64,000 nt of DNA. It comes from CAVZVZ01 sp963778895. GTDB lineage: Bacteria; Actinomycetota; Acidimicrobiia; Acidimicrobiales; Acidimicrobilacustridaceae. Within the stretch, counting starts at the first letter, position 1. Every line of letters starts with the position of its first letter. The position numbers and the translations under genes are program-made. The stretch covers positions 1,364,001-1,428,000 of the forward strand of contig CAVZVZ010000005.1 in NCBI GenBank assembly GCA_963778895.1, given 5' to 3'. Below the pieces are notes generated by a model. That model did not search any database. It had not been told where the DNA came from and saw only the letters and a list, made by a program, of their open reading frames with translations. Of the stretch, positions 17,774 to 27,463 are shown one piece after another.

Positions 17774-19940
17774 CTATTCGAGCAACGCTTCGGGGAGGTC
17801 GCGCTGGTGCACGACCGCCAGGCGCTTCGTGGCGCGGGTCAGCGCGACATACAGCGCGCGCAGACCTTGGGCTTCTTCGTCGACGATGGCCGCCGGTTCG
17901 ACGACGACGACGGCGTCGAGCTCGAGGCCCTTCACCAAACCGACCGGGACCACCGTGACCTGTTGGTCGAGCCCGTGTCGGGTGGCCTGACCGTGTTCGA
18001 CTCCGGCCGCCGTCGAGCGCGTCGCTGACGACACCGACCATCGATTGCGGGCAGACGATCGCGACCTGACCGGGATTGACCGCATCGACCTCGATGAGCG
18101 CCGCGTCGACAACCGCTTCGCCCAAGGTCTGCGCGGCGGGGACGCGCACGATCCGCGGCGGTGTGCCGTCCTCACGAATGGAGCGGGGCGGACGCAGGTC
18201 CGGCGCCGCGACCCGCAGCACCCGTGCCGCCAGCGCCATGTTCGGCGCGGGCAGGCGATAGCCGATGGTCAGCTCCGCTCGGCGGGCCGGTCGCTTGTTC
18301 GGCAGGTGCTCGAGGATCTCGTCCCAGCTCTGGTGCGCCCATTGACCGGTGGCCTGCGCGATGTCGCCGACGATCGTCATCGAACCGTTGAGCGAGCGCC
18401 GCTCGAGCATGCGCAGCTGCATCGGCGACAGGTCCTGAGCCTCGTCCACCACGATGTGGCCGTAGGTGCGCAGCTCGTCGTCGGGTTCGCCCGCCTTCCG
18501 ACGGCGAGGCTTCGGGCCCAGGATGGTGCGCGCTTCGTCGAGCAGAGGTGCGTCGTCGTTGGTGAAGACGATCTCGTCACCGACTTCGCCCCGAGGGCGG
18601 TACAACGCTTCGACCTCCTGGGCACTCAGCACCCCGTTGCCGGCACTGCGCAGCAAGGCTCGTGAGCCGTAGAGATCGTGGAGGAGGTCGGTGGGTGTGA
18701 GCACGGGCCACATCCACTCGAGGGCCTCGCGCACGCTGCGGTCGTGCCGGAGCCGGTCGCGAACCTCGCCCGGGTCGAGATCGCCGCGTCCGCTGGCGGC
18801 CAGCGCCGTGAAGAACTCGCTGTCGACGAACCTACGCGCCGCGTTGTGGCGGCGGTAACGGCGGCGTGCTTCTTCGACGATGCGCCCGCTCTGCTCGCGG
18901 GTGAGCCGTAGTCGCTGCAGGCCGTAGCCGAGGACAAGGTCGTTACGAAGGCGACGGCCCCGGTCGCGGACCGCTCGCGTGAGCACGCGTGCCATCCGCA
19001 GATCACCCTTGATGCGCGCGGTTTCGCCGCGGTCGTAGCCGAGGAACTTCGATTCGGGCACGAGGTCGGCCAACACCGCGAGCTCGACCCCAGCCTCACC
19101 GAGCGACGGCAGCACCTGTTCGATGTAGCCGAGGAAGAGCCGGTTGGGCCCGACCACCAGCACGCCTTGGCCTTCGAGGGGAAAGCGGTGCGTGTAGAGC
19201 AGGTACGCGGCGCGGTGCAGCGCCACGACCGTCTTGCCGGTACCCGGGCCACCCTGCACCACCACGACTCCCGGCAGCTCGCCGCGGATGACCTCGTCCT
19301 GCTCACCCTGGATGGTGGCGACGATGTCGCCGAGCTTTCCGGTACGAGCGGTCTCGAGCGCCGAGATCAACGCGCCGTGCCCCGAGACCCGGGCTTCGTC
19401 CTCGTTCTCGAGTCCGAGCGCGTGGACCGCATCGCCGAAGAGCTCGTCTTCGATGCCGAGCAACGTGCGGCCCCTGGTCGCGAAGTGACGGCGGCGCTCG
19501 AGCCCCATGGTCTGGCGGCCGGTCGCTCGGTAGAAGGCCTCGGCCACCGGCGCCCGCCAGTCGACGATCACCGGCTCCTGGGTCTTGTCGGCCACCGCGA
19601 TGCGCCCGATGTAGAAGACGCCGTCGTGGAAGGAGCTTCCGCCATTCGACGAGCCGTTGACGGGGCTGGACCCCGAACCGTTGCCGCCGTGGCCGTGAGC
19701 CTCCGGCGCGAAGTCGATCCGCCCGAAACAGAGTGCAGCCTCACCGAGGTCGAGCTGCGTGAGCCGCTGCAGCATCGTGTCCCAGATCACATCCCGTTCG
19801 AAACGCGCCTGCTCGGTGCCGCCCCGACCCACCTCGACGAGGTTGGTCATACGCGACGCCGCCGCACGCGTGGCCTCGAGGCACTCGTAGGCGTGGTCGA
19901 TGTACGCCTGTTCAGCCTCGAGATCGGGATGTGCGGCCAT
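17774..19940 (-). CDS. HelD/HelR-type superfamily 1 helicase, RNA polymerase-recycling ATPase (one frameshift)
   Basis: About 722 aa when joined. N-terminal coiled coil ('LEAEQAYIDHAYECLEATR'), then 'FYIGRIAVADKTQEPVIVDW', Walker A 'VQGGPGTGKT' near residue 230, DEAQ box 'HIVVDEAQDLSPMQL', and motif V/VI 'GLVKGLELDAVVVVEP' and 'LYVALTRATKRLAVVH'. Actinobacterial HelD/HelR removes RNA polymerase from DNA, and HelR of Streptomyces confers rifamycin tolerance. A frameshift lies at 18004-18011; removing one G gives 'DALDGAGVEHGQATRHG'. A strong AAGGAGG precedes the ATG at 19940. The HelR subfamily call rests on the architecture, not on a tree. Confidence 0.85.
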
Positions 19941-20070
19941 CGGCCTCCTTCGCGCCCCCTACCCCCCGGGACGGGGAGTACCCCCTGGCTGGGGAATCAT
20001 CCATCTTACATGGCCGGTCCGGCACCGACTACGGCGCAACGGCCTCGCGAACAGCCTCGACAACGGGCGC

Positions 20071-20334
20071 TCAGTCGCCGTCGTCCTCCCCGATTTCGCG
20101 CAGGGCGTCACGAAGAGCGACACGCAGACGGCGGGCAATCGTCGGATGTAGATGGGCCACCAGGCCGGCCCCCGCCCGACCCACTTCCTCCATCGTCAGC
20201 ACCACCCGCGGCTCGGCGTCGTCGTAGTCATCGGCCACGGCGACACCCCACGAGATCGCCGTCAGGTCGTCGTCTTCGTAGTGCGGCGGGTAGTCCGCGG
20301 GGTCGAAGGGGTAGTCGTCGATCGAACGTCTCAT
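20071..20334 (-). CDS. Small hypothetical acidic protein
   Basis: 87 aa, 'MRRSIDDYPFDPADYPPHYEDDDL'-type acidic N-terminus (broken here for length) followed by a possible helix 'TIARRLRVALRDALREIGE'. No family recognised. A rho-independent terminator of the upstream gene ends 10 nt before its ATG, so it must have its own promoter or be expressed by read-through. Codon usage fits the genome. Confidence 0.55.
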   Translation of the reverse strand: MRRSIDDYPFDPADYPPHYEDDDLTAISWGVAVADDYDDAEPRVVLTMEEVGRAGAGLVAHLHPTIARRLRVALRDALREIGEDDGD

Positions 20335-20343
20335 GAAAACGAC

Positions 20344-20373
20344 ACTGGCCCCCGCGTGGTGGCGAGGGCCAGT
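20344..20373 (-). terminator. Rho-independent terminator of the DUF4397-like gene
   Basis: ACTGGCCC (20344-20351) pairs with GGGCCAGT (20366-20373). On the minus strand the stem is followed by GTCGTTTTC, giving a short U-tract. It lies 20 nt after the stop codon at 20393. Confidence 0.65.
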
Positions 20374-20392
20374 CGGATCGAGTCGATCGAGG

Positions 20393-21184
20393 TCAGCCGG
20401 CGAACGTGGGGTTCACCGCTGTGGTCGTGTTGGCATTGACTGCAGGAGGATTGGTGCCCGTCGACCCTGAGGGATCGGTCGCCGGCGGGGCCGAGCAACC
20501 CAGAGCCACCTGGTGGACGGCCACGACGGCGTAGCCATTGGAGTTGCCCTGCAGATAGGCCACCGTGTTCTGCTGAGAGACGACATCCAGCGGCGTGCTC
20601 AAGTTGAGCGCCGCGCCATCGCTGAACGTGACGGTGTGGGTGCCGGCGAGCGCCGTCGTCTTGACCGTCTTTCCACTCGGCACGGAGTCGTCGATGATCG
20701 TTCCGTCGAGGCTCACCACCGCAGCGTCGGTATCGGCGGCGTTACCGAGCGTGAGGCGACCCCCCGGCGAGACGCAGCCCGTGTCGATGTTGACCTTCGA
20801 CAGCCGAGCGGTGCCTTCGGCCGTCGCGCCGAAGACGAGTTCCGCAGTCTGGTCTTCGCCGATGCTCTGCTTCTTGTCGAGGTAGGTCGGCGTCGAGTTG
20901 TTGGCGCACGCGGCAACGGCTGGTGCCGGGTTCGCGGCAGCCACGCAGAGCAGGACGCGGTAGTTGCCGGCCTCGAGTTCGCCGAGGCCGGCGACGCCGG
21001 CGACACCGACACCCGCGGCGCCGAGCGAAAGCGTCGAGCCGCTCGACAGTCCGATGTAGACGTCCATCGGACCCACGCCCGACGCGTTCACGAAGGTGAC
21101 GGAGCTGGTTGCTTGCGCGTCCACCGTTGTCGGTACCAGAACGAACAGCAGCGCGAGCGCTCCCGCCAATGCGACCCGTCTCAT
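20393..21184 (-). CDS. Secreted DUF4397-like protein
   Basis: 263 aa. Sec signal 'MRRVALAGALALLFVLVPTT' with cleavage after VDA-QA. The body has the DUF4397 pattern: 'VTFVNASGVGPMDVYI', 'LGELEAGNYRVLLC', 'VSLDGTIIDDSVPSGKTVK', 'AGTHTVTFSDGAALNLSTPL', 'GYAVVAVHQVALGC'. Such proteins are beta-sandwich extracellular proteins without known activity. Ends in an Asn/Thr/Pro-rich tail with no anchor. ATG at 21184 preceded by GGGGAGT. Monocistronic, closed by the terminator at 20344. Confidence 0.8.
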   Translation of the reverse strand: MRRVALAGALALLFVLVPTTVDAQATSSVTFVNASGVGPMDVYIGLSSGSTLSLGAAGVGVAGVAGLGELEAGNYRVLLCVAAANPAPAVAACANNSTPTYLDKKQSIGEDQTAELVFGATAEGTARLSKVNIDTGCVSPGGRLTLGNAADTDAAVVSLDGTIIDDSVPSGKTVKTTALAGTHTVTFSDGAALNLSTPLDVVSQQNTVAYLQGNSNGYAVVAVHQVALGCSAPPATDPSGSTGTNPPAVNANTTTAVNPTFAG

Positions 21185-21359
21185 GTGACTCCCCTTGTCC
21201 ATCCCCGACTGGGGCTTTCCCGCCGATTTCACTGCTCTACAGAGAACAGAGTATCGATCGGTCTTGGGCCGGACCTGAGCCAAACGCCCTACAAGACGGC
21301 GAAATAGTGACCAATCGGCGGAATCGAGTGGTCGCAATGGCCGGCAGTAGCGTGAGCAA

Positions 21360-22418
21360 GTGCCCAGTAGCCCCCCTGCGGTCGGCCATCGCGACCACCG
21401 GTTCATCCGAGCTTGCCGAGCCGAGCCGCACGACCGCGTGCCCGTCTGGTTCATGCGGCAGGCCGGGCGTTCTCTGCCCGAGTATCGCAACGCACGCGGC
21501 GCCGGGAGCATCCTCGACGCCATCGCACAACCCGAGCTCGCGGCCGAGCTCACCATGCAGCCTGTCCGGCGGTACGGCGTCGATGCGGCCATCTTGTTCT
21601 CCGACATCGTCGTACCGATCGCAGCGATCGGGTTCGGCGTTGACATCAAACCGGGAACGGGACCCGTAGTCGACGAACCATTTCGCTCCTCCGCGGATCT
21701 GGGCCGACTCCGCCCGCTCGAGCCCGAGAACGACACCCCTCACGTCCTCGAGGCCGTGCGCATCCTCACGAAGGAGCTCGAGGTACCGCTCATCGGCTTC
21801 GCGGGCGCGCCGTTCACGATCGCCAGCTACCTCATCGAGGGCGGTCCGTCGCGTACGTACGGCCACACCAAGGCTCTGATGCGCTCCGAGCCGGGGCTGT
21901 GGAGCGAGCTCATGAACGCCCTCGCCGAGCTCTCCCTCGCCTCGTTGCGATCGCAAGTCGAAGCAGGCGCGAGCGCGGTGCAGCTCTTCGACAGCTGGGC
22001 CGGCGCATTGGCGCCGGCCGACTACGAGCGCTTCGTCCTTCCCCACAGCCGGCTCGTGCTCGAAGGCTGTGCCGACCTGGCCGTGCCGCGGATCCATTTC
22101 GGGGTCGGCACCGGCGAGCTGCTCACGCTCATGGCCGCGGCGGGCGCCGACGTCGTCGGCGTCGACTGGCGCGTACCCCTGGATCGCGCTCGCGACCGCA
22201 TCGGTGATGCTCGTGCGCTCCAGGGCAACCTCGATCCCGCGATCTGCCTCGCGCCGTGGGAGGTCGTGGCGGCCGAGGTGCGCGACGTGCTCCGCCGCAA
22301 CGATGGGCGGCCCGGACACGTCTTCAACCTCGGCCACGGCGTGCTCCCCGAAACCGATCCCGACACACTTCAACGCGTCGTCGAGCTCGTGCACGCCGAG
22401 GGGCGGGTCGGTGACTGA
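21360..22418 (+). CDS. hemE: Uroporphyrinogen decarboxylase
   Basis: 352 aa. 'VPVWFMRQAGRSLPEYR' carries the substrate-binding Arg residues, 'ILFSDIVVPIAAIGF' the catalytic Asp, 'FAGAPFTIASYLIEGG' and 'FNLGHGVLPETDP' are family hallmarks. Removes four acetate carboxyls from uroporphyrinogen III to give coproporphyrinogen III in the cytoplasm. First gene of a three-gene haem operon; its end overlaps the next gene by 8 nt. GTG start at 21360. Confidence 0.97.
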   Translation: MPSSPPAVGHRDHRFIRACRAEPHDRVPVWFMRQAGRSLPEYRNARGAGSILDAIAQPELAAELTMQPVRRYGVDAAILFSDIVVPIAAIGFGVDIKPGTGPVVDEPFRSSADLGRLRPLEPENDTPHVLEAVRILTKELEVPLIGFAGAPFTIASYLIEGGPSRTYGHTKALMRSEPGLWSELMNALAELSLASLRSQVEAGASAVQLFDSWAGALAPADYERFVLPHSRLVLEGCADLAVPRIHFGVGTGELLTLMAAAGADVVGVDWRVPLDRARDRIGDARALQGNLDPAICLAPWEVVAAEVRDVLRRNDGRPGHVFNLGHGVLPETDPDTLQRVVELVHAEGRVGD

Positions 22419-23334
22419 GACTCCGGGCGTCGGCGTCGTCGTCATGGCCTACGGCACACCCCGCACGCGCGACCAGCTGCTCGACTACTACACGCACATC
22501 CGGCGCGGCTCACCACCACCGGACGAACTTCTGGACGAGTTGGCCGGTCGCTACGACGCCATCGGCGGTGTGTCTCCGTTGGCCGAGCGAACCGAGGCCC
22601 AGCGGGCGGCCATCGCACGCGCCCTGGATGAACGGGCGCCCCACCAATTCACGGTGGTGCTGGGCCAGCGCCACGCCGCGCCGTTCATCGAGGACGGGAT
22701 CGAGGAGCTGGCCGGCCGAGGCGTCCACCAGGTCGTCGGACTCGTCCTCGCTCCGCATTACGCACGCGCGAGCGTCGGCCAATACCACCAGCGGGCCGCG
22801 GTCGCTGTCACCGAGCGGGGGCTCTCGTACGAACCGATCGACCACTGGCACTTGCTGCCGCAGTACGTGCAGTTCCTCGCGGACGCCGTCGCCCAGGCAA
22901 GGGCCGAGCTGCCGGAGCGCCACAAGATCCTCTTCACCGCACACTCGCTACCGGAACGAGTGTTGGACGGCGATGCGTATCCCGATGAGCTGCGCGCCAG
23001 CGCGACGGCGGTCGCCGGCGAGCTCGATCTCGGCCCCTGGGCTGACTGGACCCTCTGTTGGCAGAGCGCGGGACGAACGGGCGACGCTTGGCGCGGGCCG
23101 GACGTCAACGACGTCATCCGCGACCTGGCGGGCACGGGCCGGGCCGACGGTGTGCTGGTGTGCCCCCAGGGTTTCACCGCCGACGGGCTCGAGGTGTTGT
23201 ACGACATCGACATCCAAGCGCGAGCTACGGCCGAAGAAGGCGGCTTGGCCTTCGCACGAACGCGATCGCTCAATGACGACGCCGTGGTCATGGACGCCCT
23301 TGCCGGTCTGATCGCGGCCCACACCCGTCGATGA
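22411..23334 (+). CDS. cpfC: Ferrochelatase, coproporphyrin type
   Basis: 307 aa from GTG 22411 (VTETPGVGVVVMAYGTP). 'YTHIRRGSPPPDELLDEL', 'LVLAPHYARASVGQY' and 'ILFTAHSLPERVL' (catalytic His) identify the class; 'VLVCPQGFTADGLEVLYDID' supplies the conserved Glu. Inserts ferrous iron. In Actinobacteria this enzyme normally acts on coproporphyrin III, with a HemQ/ChdC homologue finishing the pathway; none is in this window. Older name hemH. Overlaps hemE and cgoX. Confidence 0.95.
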   Translation: MTETPGVGVVVMAYGTPRTRDQLLDYYTHIRRGSPPPDELLDELAGRYDAIGGVSPLAERTEAQRAAIARALDERAPHQFTVVLGQRHAAPFIEDGIEELAGRGVHQVVGLVLAPHYARASVGQYHQRAAVAVTERGLSYEPIDHWHLLPQYVQFLADAVAQARAELPERHKILFTAHSLPERVLDGDAYPDELRASATAVAGELDLGPWADWTLCWQSAGRTGDAWRGPDVNDVIRDLAGTGRADGVLVCPQGFTADGLEVLYDIDIQARATAEEGGLAFARTRSLNDDAVVMDALAGLIAAHTRR

Positions 23335-24755
23335 GCGAGGTTCCCCGCCGCGCGGTCGTAGTCGGCGCGGGGATCAGCGGTCTGACTGCCGCCTATTGCC
23401 TACTGCGCGACGCGCCCGGGACCGCCGTCACGGTCTTCGACGCCGACGATCGCACCGGCGGCAAGATCGCCACGACGCAGCTGGCGGGCCGACCCGTCGA
23501 CTGTGCCGCCGACGCGTTCCTGGCTCGGGTGCCGGAGGCGGTCGACTTGTGCCGAGAGCTCGGTCTGGAGGATCGGCTCGTCACCCCGGCGCAGCGACGC
23601 GCTTACCTCTTCAGCCGCGGCGAGCTCCGGGCCTTCCCCGAGGGCCAGTCGCTCGGGGTGCCGACCGATCTCGAGGCCTTGGCCGCCGCCGACGTGGTGA
23701 GCCCCGAGGCCGTGGCCCGGGCCGCGCTCGACCTCGAGCTCGCGGAGCCGGCGGCGACCGCCGACGAGTCCGTTGGTGCCCTCGTTCGGCGCCGAGTCGG
23801 CGACGAGGTGTTCGAAACCCTCGTGGCACCGCTGCTGTCGGGTGTCTACGCCGGCGACGCCGACCGGCTCAGCGTGGCGGCAACCGCGCCCCAGTTCGCG
23901 GCCGCGCTTCGTGACCACGGCAGCCTCATCGCCGGCCTTCGGGCGCAACTCGAAGTCGCCCGGCGACGCAATGCACCCGTGTTCTACGGGCTGCGCGGCG
24001 GCACCCAGCAACTGGTCGAAGCCCTCCGCGACGCGATCGAGGTTCGCGGTGGCCGCGTCGAGCTGCAACGCGAGGTCACGGCGATCAGCATGAGCCAATG
24101 CAGCACGGGAGACCGCAGCTCGAGAGATGAGCGTGTCACGGTCGACCTCGCGGGCGGGGAATCGGTGACGGCAGACGCCGTCGTGCTCGCGACGCCCGAC
24201 TTCGTCACGTCCCGTTTGTTGCACCCCACCGTCCCCGTCGTGGCCGACCAGCTCGCTGAGGTTCGCTACGCGTCGGTGGTGCTCGTCTCGTTTGCCGTCG
24301 CGGCTGCGGCCATCGGTGTGGAGCTCGACGGGACCGGGTTCCTCGTGCCGGAACGAGAAGGACTGTTGCTCAGCGCCTGTTCGTGGGCTTCGAGCAAGTG
24401 GTCCCATCTGGCCGGCGACCCAGTGATCCTGCGGGCGTCGGCCGGCCGCATCACCGACGAACGACCGACCGCGATGGCTGACGACGAGCTGGTGCGCGCG
24501 CTGCTCGCCGATCTGCGCCTCACGATGGGGGTGACCGGTACTCCGCAGGAGGTGCGGGTCAGCCGGTGGCCACGCGCGCTGCCGCAGTTCGCACCGGGAC
24601 ACCTCGACCGAGTTGGTCGGTGGCAAAACGAATTGGAGGCCCGACTGCCGGGAGTGGCTCTGGCCGGTGCCGGCATCAGTGGGCTCGGGATCCCCGCCTG
24701 CATCCGCCGGGGTACCGCGGCCGCCGAGCAGGTTCGGTCGGCGGGCCGCCTCTGA
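23331..24755 (+). CDS. cgoX: Coproporphyrinogen III oxidase (HemY-type)
   Basis: 474 aa. FAD motif 'VVVGAGISGLTAAYCLL', 'GGKIATTQLAGRPVDCAADAF', 'APLLSGVYAGDADRLSV' and C-terminal 'VALAGAGISGLGIPACIRRG' are typical of HemY/PgoX. In the actinobacterial route it oxidises coproporphyrinogen III to coproporphyrin III with oxygen, feeding CpfC. ATGA overlap with cpfC at 23331. Older name hemY/hemG. Confidence 0.93.
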   Translation: MSEVPRRAVVVGAGISGLTAAYCLLRDAPGTAVTVFDADDRTGGKIATTQLAGRPVDCAADAFLARVPEAVDLCRELGLEDRLVTPAQRRAYLFSRGELRAFPEGQSLGVPTDLEALAAADVVSPEAVARAALDLELAEPAATADESVGALVRRRVGDEVFETLVAPLLSGVYAGDADRLSVAATAPQFAAALRDHGSLIAGLRAQLEVARRRNAPVFYGLRGGTQQLVEALRDAIEVRGGRVELQREVTAISMSQCSTGDRSSRDERVTVDLAGGESVTADAVVLATPDFVTSRLLHPTVPVVADQLAEVRYASVVLVSFAVAAAAIGVELDGTGFLVPEREGLLLSACSWASSKWSHLAGDPVILRASAGRITDERPTAMADDELVRALLADLRLTMGVTGTPQEVRVSRWPRALPQFAPGHLDRVGRWQNELEARLPGVALAGAGISGLGIPACIRRGTAAAEQVRSAGRL

Positions 24756-24788
24756 CGTCGATCGGCGCGCGCTGTCATGACCACATCG

Positions 24789-24906
24789 CGTAACAATGCG
24801 AGCGCTGGAGGTGTCTGAACGGGACGTTTTTCCTGGTCACGGACCACCTGGGTTGCGGTGTCATTGCGCTGTCGCCGCACAGCTGCAAAGATTCCGTAAC
24901 AATGCG
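24789..24906. repeat. Two copies of a 12-bp direct repeat before the NlpC/P60 gene
   Basis: CGTAACAATGCG occurs at 24789-24800 and again at 24895-24906, the second copy containing the ATG (24902) of the NlpC/P60 gene. Spacing 106 nt. It may be a regulatory repeat or a remnant of a small duplication. The 146-nt gap shows no recognisable riboswitch. Confidence 0.5.
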
Positions 24907-26071
24907 CTCCGAACGACGCCTCCCCCGCCGGGCTGCCGTACGCCGCACGTTGGTGGCTGTAGCAGCCATACTCACGGCGACCGCAACCGCTTTCGTGACC
25001 GTCCTGCCGCCCGCGAGCGCAGACGAGATCACCGACAAGCAGACGCAAGCCGCGCAGGTCGCCGACAAGCTCGACGCGCTCGAAGCGCGCGAGATGGACC
25101 TGAGCGCCCAGGCCGAGAAATCCAAGTCCGAACTGGCTCAGGCCGAGGCCGATGTCGCCGACGCCGAGAAGCGCAGCGCTGACGCACAAGCCGAGTTGGG
25201 GCAGCGCCAAGAAGATCTCCGCAAGTTCGCGGTCGACGCATACGTCAGCGGCGCCGACGCCCCCGCCATCGATGCCATCTTGTCGAGCCAGATCGACGAC
25301 TCCGCCAAGGTCCAGGGCTACGTCGACATCGCCACCGGCAGCCGCCAGGACAAGATCGACCAGCTGCAGGCCACTCGCCTGAAGGCCGAGCAAGAAGGTG
25401 AGGCGCTGCAGGCCGCACGCGACGACCTCGAGGCTCGCCACGCGCAGCTCAGCCGCTCGCTCGATGACGCGCAGGGCGCGGTCGACGAGCAGCAGTCGAT
25501 CAAGAGCAAGCTCGACGGCGAGGTCGCGACACTCGTATCGGCCGAGCAGGCCCGCAAGGCCCAGGCCGCGCAAGCTGCGGCCGCAGCCGCGGCGCCACCT
25601 AGTGCCGCGGCTCCCACTGGTGGAGGCACGCCAGTGCGGTCGTCCTCGCCGGCCCCCGCTGCACCAGCACCGGCGGCCCCGTCGGGCCCGGCACCCGCGG
25701 TCGGTAGCGGCGCACAGTTCGCGATCGACGCCGCCATGAGCAAGCTCGGCGCTCCCTACGTGTGGGCCGCCGCCGGGCCGGACTCGTTCGATTGTTCCGG
25801 CCTCACCATGTGGGCCTGGGCCCACGGCGGCAAGAGCCTGTCGCACTACACCGGCTCGCAGTGGGCGTCGTCGACGCACATCTCGGCCGGCGAAGCGCAA
25901 CCGGGCGACCTCGTCTTCTTCTGGGGCCCCGGTGACGGCGGTGACCCGGGCCACGTCGGGCTCTACCTCGGCGGCGGCATGATGGTTCACGCGCCTCACA
26001 CCGGCTCGTACGTGAAGACCGAAAGCGTCAGCTACTGGCCGGGCGCTCGCGTCGCCTACGGCCGGGTCTGA
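24902..26071 (+). CDS. Secreted NlpC/P60 peptidoglycan endopeptidase, RipA-like
   Basis: 389 aa. Signal peptide to about residue 40 (PPASADEI). Residues about 45-220 are a long coiled coil ('DKLDALEAREMDLSAQAEK', 'ARDDLEARHAQLSRSLDDA') as in RipA-family hydrolases, where it controls activity. An Ala/Pro-rich linker leads to the NlpC/P60 domain: catalytic Cys in 'DSFDCSGLTMWAW', His in 'DPGHVGLYLGGG' and 'MVHAPHTG'. Cleaves stem peptides of peptidoglycan during growth and cell separation. Near-complete family length; no frame problems. Confidence 0.93.
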   Translation: MRSERRLPRRAAVRRTLVAVAAILTATATAFVTVLPPASADEITDKQTQAAQVADKLDALEAREMDLSAQAEKSKSELAQAEADVADAEKRSADAQAELGQRQEDLRKFAVDAYVSGADAPAIDAILSSQIDDSAKVQGYVDIATGSRQDKIDQLQATRLKAEQEGEALQAARDDLEARHAQLSRSLDDAQGAVDEQQSIKSKLDGEVATLVSAEQARKAQAAQAAAAAAAPPSAAAPTGGGTPVRSSSPAPAAPAPAAPSGPAPAVGSGAQFAIDAAMSKLGAPYVWAAAGPDSFDCSGLTMWAWAHGGKSLSHYTGSQWASSTHISAGEAQPGDLVFFWGPGDGGDPGHVGLYLGGGMMVHAPHTGSYVKTESVSYWPGARVAYGRV

Positions 26072-26703
26072 ACCGACCCCACTACCCCGCGACAACGATC
26101 GAAGCCCCCGACGGAGCGGCGCGTCTGCTCCTCGCGCTCCACGGCTACGGCGACGACCCCGCCGCCCTCGCCGGTTTGCTGGCGCACCTCACGGCCAAAC
26201 GGAACTGGGCTGTGCTCGCGCCAACCGGCCCGGTGACCACTGCCCACGGGCCCGCCTGGTTCGCCTCGCAAGAGGGTGACGCGGGCCCGCCGCTCGCCGG
26301 CACCCTCGATGCCATCGAGGCGATGGCCGATGAGGCCTGCTCGGAACGGCAACTCCGGTCGGCGAGCGATCTCGTCGTGGTCGGGTGGTCACAAGGCGCA
26401 GCCGCCGCCCTCGCGATGACGTTGCGCCGCGAAGCCGTGGTCCGACCCGCTGTGCTGGTCGCGTTGGCGCCGTGGCTACCGAACGAACCCGACATCTCGT
26501 GGGACTTCGCCGCGGCGGCAGCCACCGGGCTGCGAGTGCTTTTGGTCCATGGACGCGACGACGAGGTCGTGGCGGTCGAGCAGGGCCGCAGCACCTACCG
26601 CGTGCTGGAGCGGTCCGGGTTGGATGTCACGTGGGTCGAAATCGATGCGGGCCACGACCTCGCTGAGCTCCTCGAAGCGGTCCCCGGGTGGCTCGAGAGC
26701 TGA
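26068..26703 (+). CDS. Alpha/beta hydrolase, phospholipase/carboxylesterase type
   Basis: Up to 211 aa. 'LLLALHGYGDDPAALAGL' is the oxyanion-hole region, 'VVVGWSQGAAAALAM' the nucleophile elbow GxSxG, 'LVHGRDDEVVAVEQG' the Asp and 'IDAGHDLAEL' the His. Looks like the small monomeric esterases of the PF02230 family. The frame has no ATG or GTG upstream of the HGYG motif: the only candidates are a CTG at 26068 overlapping the previous stop, or a TTG at 26176 that would delete the oxyanion strand. A base error in the first 100 nt is possible. Confidence 0.75.
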   Translation: MNRPHYPATTIEAPDGAARLLLALHGYGDDPAALAGLLAHLTAKRNWAVLAPTGPVTTAHGPAWFASQEGDAGPPLAGTLDAIEAMADEACSERQLRSASDLVVVGWSQGAAAALAMTLRREAVVRPAVLVALAPWLPNEPDISWDFAAAAATGLRVLLVHGRDDEVVAVEQGRSTYRVLERSGLDVTWVEIDAGHDLAELLEAVPGWLES

Positions 26704-26753
26704 TCGAGGGAGCCGATGGGCTTTTTGGGGCGCGTCTCGGTGAGAATGGGCCG

Positions 26754-27447
26754 GTGACCCTCGCCGTCGACGCCGAGCCGAAACCGCCGGCCGATCCACC
26801 GGACCCGCCCGGGGTTCCCCGTTGGACGTTGGCCGCGTTCGCGTTCGGAGGCCTCGTCCTGCTGGCCATCGCGGCGCTCGCCATCGCGTGGAAGGACGAC
26901 GGGTCCACGAGCGCAGCCGCGATTCAGCGGACGGGAGCTCGATCCCGCGCCGGCGCGACCTGCGACCGATCTCATCGATACCTCCGGGGCGCCGTTCGAC
27001 CTACGCGCGGCGACGGCTGGACAGCTGACCCTTGTGTTCTTCGGCTACACGAACTGCCCCGACATCTGCTCGATCCAGATGGCAACGTTGAAGCAGTCCC
27101 TCGACCGCGTCGAAGTGCCCGCCAAGGTCGTCTTCATCACCACCGACCCCGAACGCGACACGCCGGAGCGACTTCGGTCATGGCTCGACAGCTTCGACCC
27201 GGAGTTCATCGGGTTGACCGGTACGCCCGACGCCATCGATCGCGCCCAACAGGAGATGGGTGTGACCGTCGCCGTCGCCGATGCCGCTCCGTCGAACGGC
27301 AACTACACGGTCGGCCACAGCAGCGCGGTGTACGTCTTCACCGGGGACAACCTGGCGCATCTCGCGTATCCCGCGGGCACACGCCAAGAGGACTGGGCCG
27401 ACGACCTGCCGGGTATCGCGAGCGACCCCACGTGGCAAGCACCGTGA
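26754..27447 (+). CDS. SCO1/SenC-family copper chaperone for cytochrome oxidase (one frameshift)
   Basis: About 230 aa when joined. N-terminal membrane anchor 'AFAFGGLVLLAIAALAIAW'; thioredoxin-like domain with the copper-binding CxxxC in 'FFGYTNCPDICSIQM', 'FITTDPERDTPERLRSW' and the conserved His in 'YTVGHSSAVYVF'. SCO proteins deliver copper to the CuA site of cytochrome c oxidase. The break is at about 26934 (ACGGGAG); removing one G gives 'IQRTELDPAPARPATDLIDTS'. GTG start at 26754. CtaG follows 16 nt downstream, the expected partner. Confidence 0.85.
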
Positions 27448-27463
27448 CGACCGGGACGCGGCC

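Noticed and set aside
19941..20070. Rifamycin-associated element upstream of the HelR-type gene
   Set aside because: The region has G/C-rich runs but nothing close to the 19-bp inverted repeat known from Streptomyces.
24756..24901. Cyclic-di-AMP (ydaO/yuaA) riboswitch before the NlpC/P60 gene
   Set aside because: Actinobacterial NlpC/P60 genes often have one, but the conserved blocks of that riboswitch are not visible and the gap of 146 nt shows no matching stem pattern.
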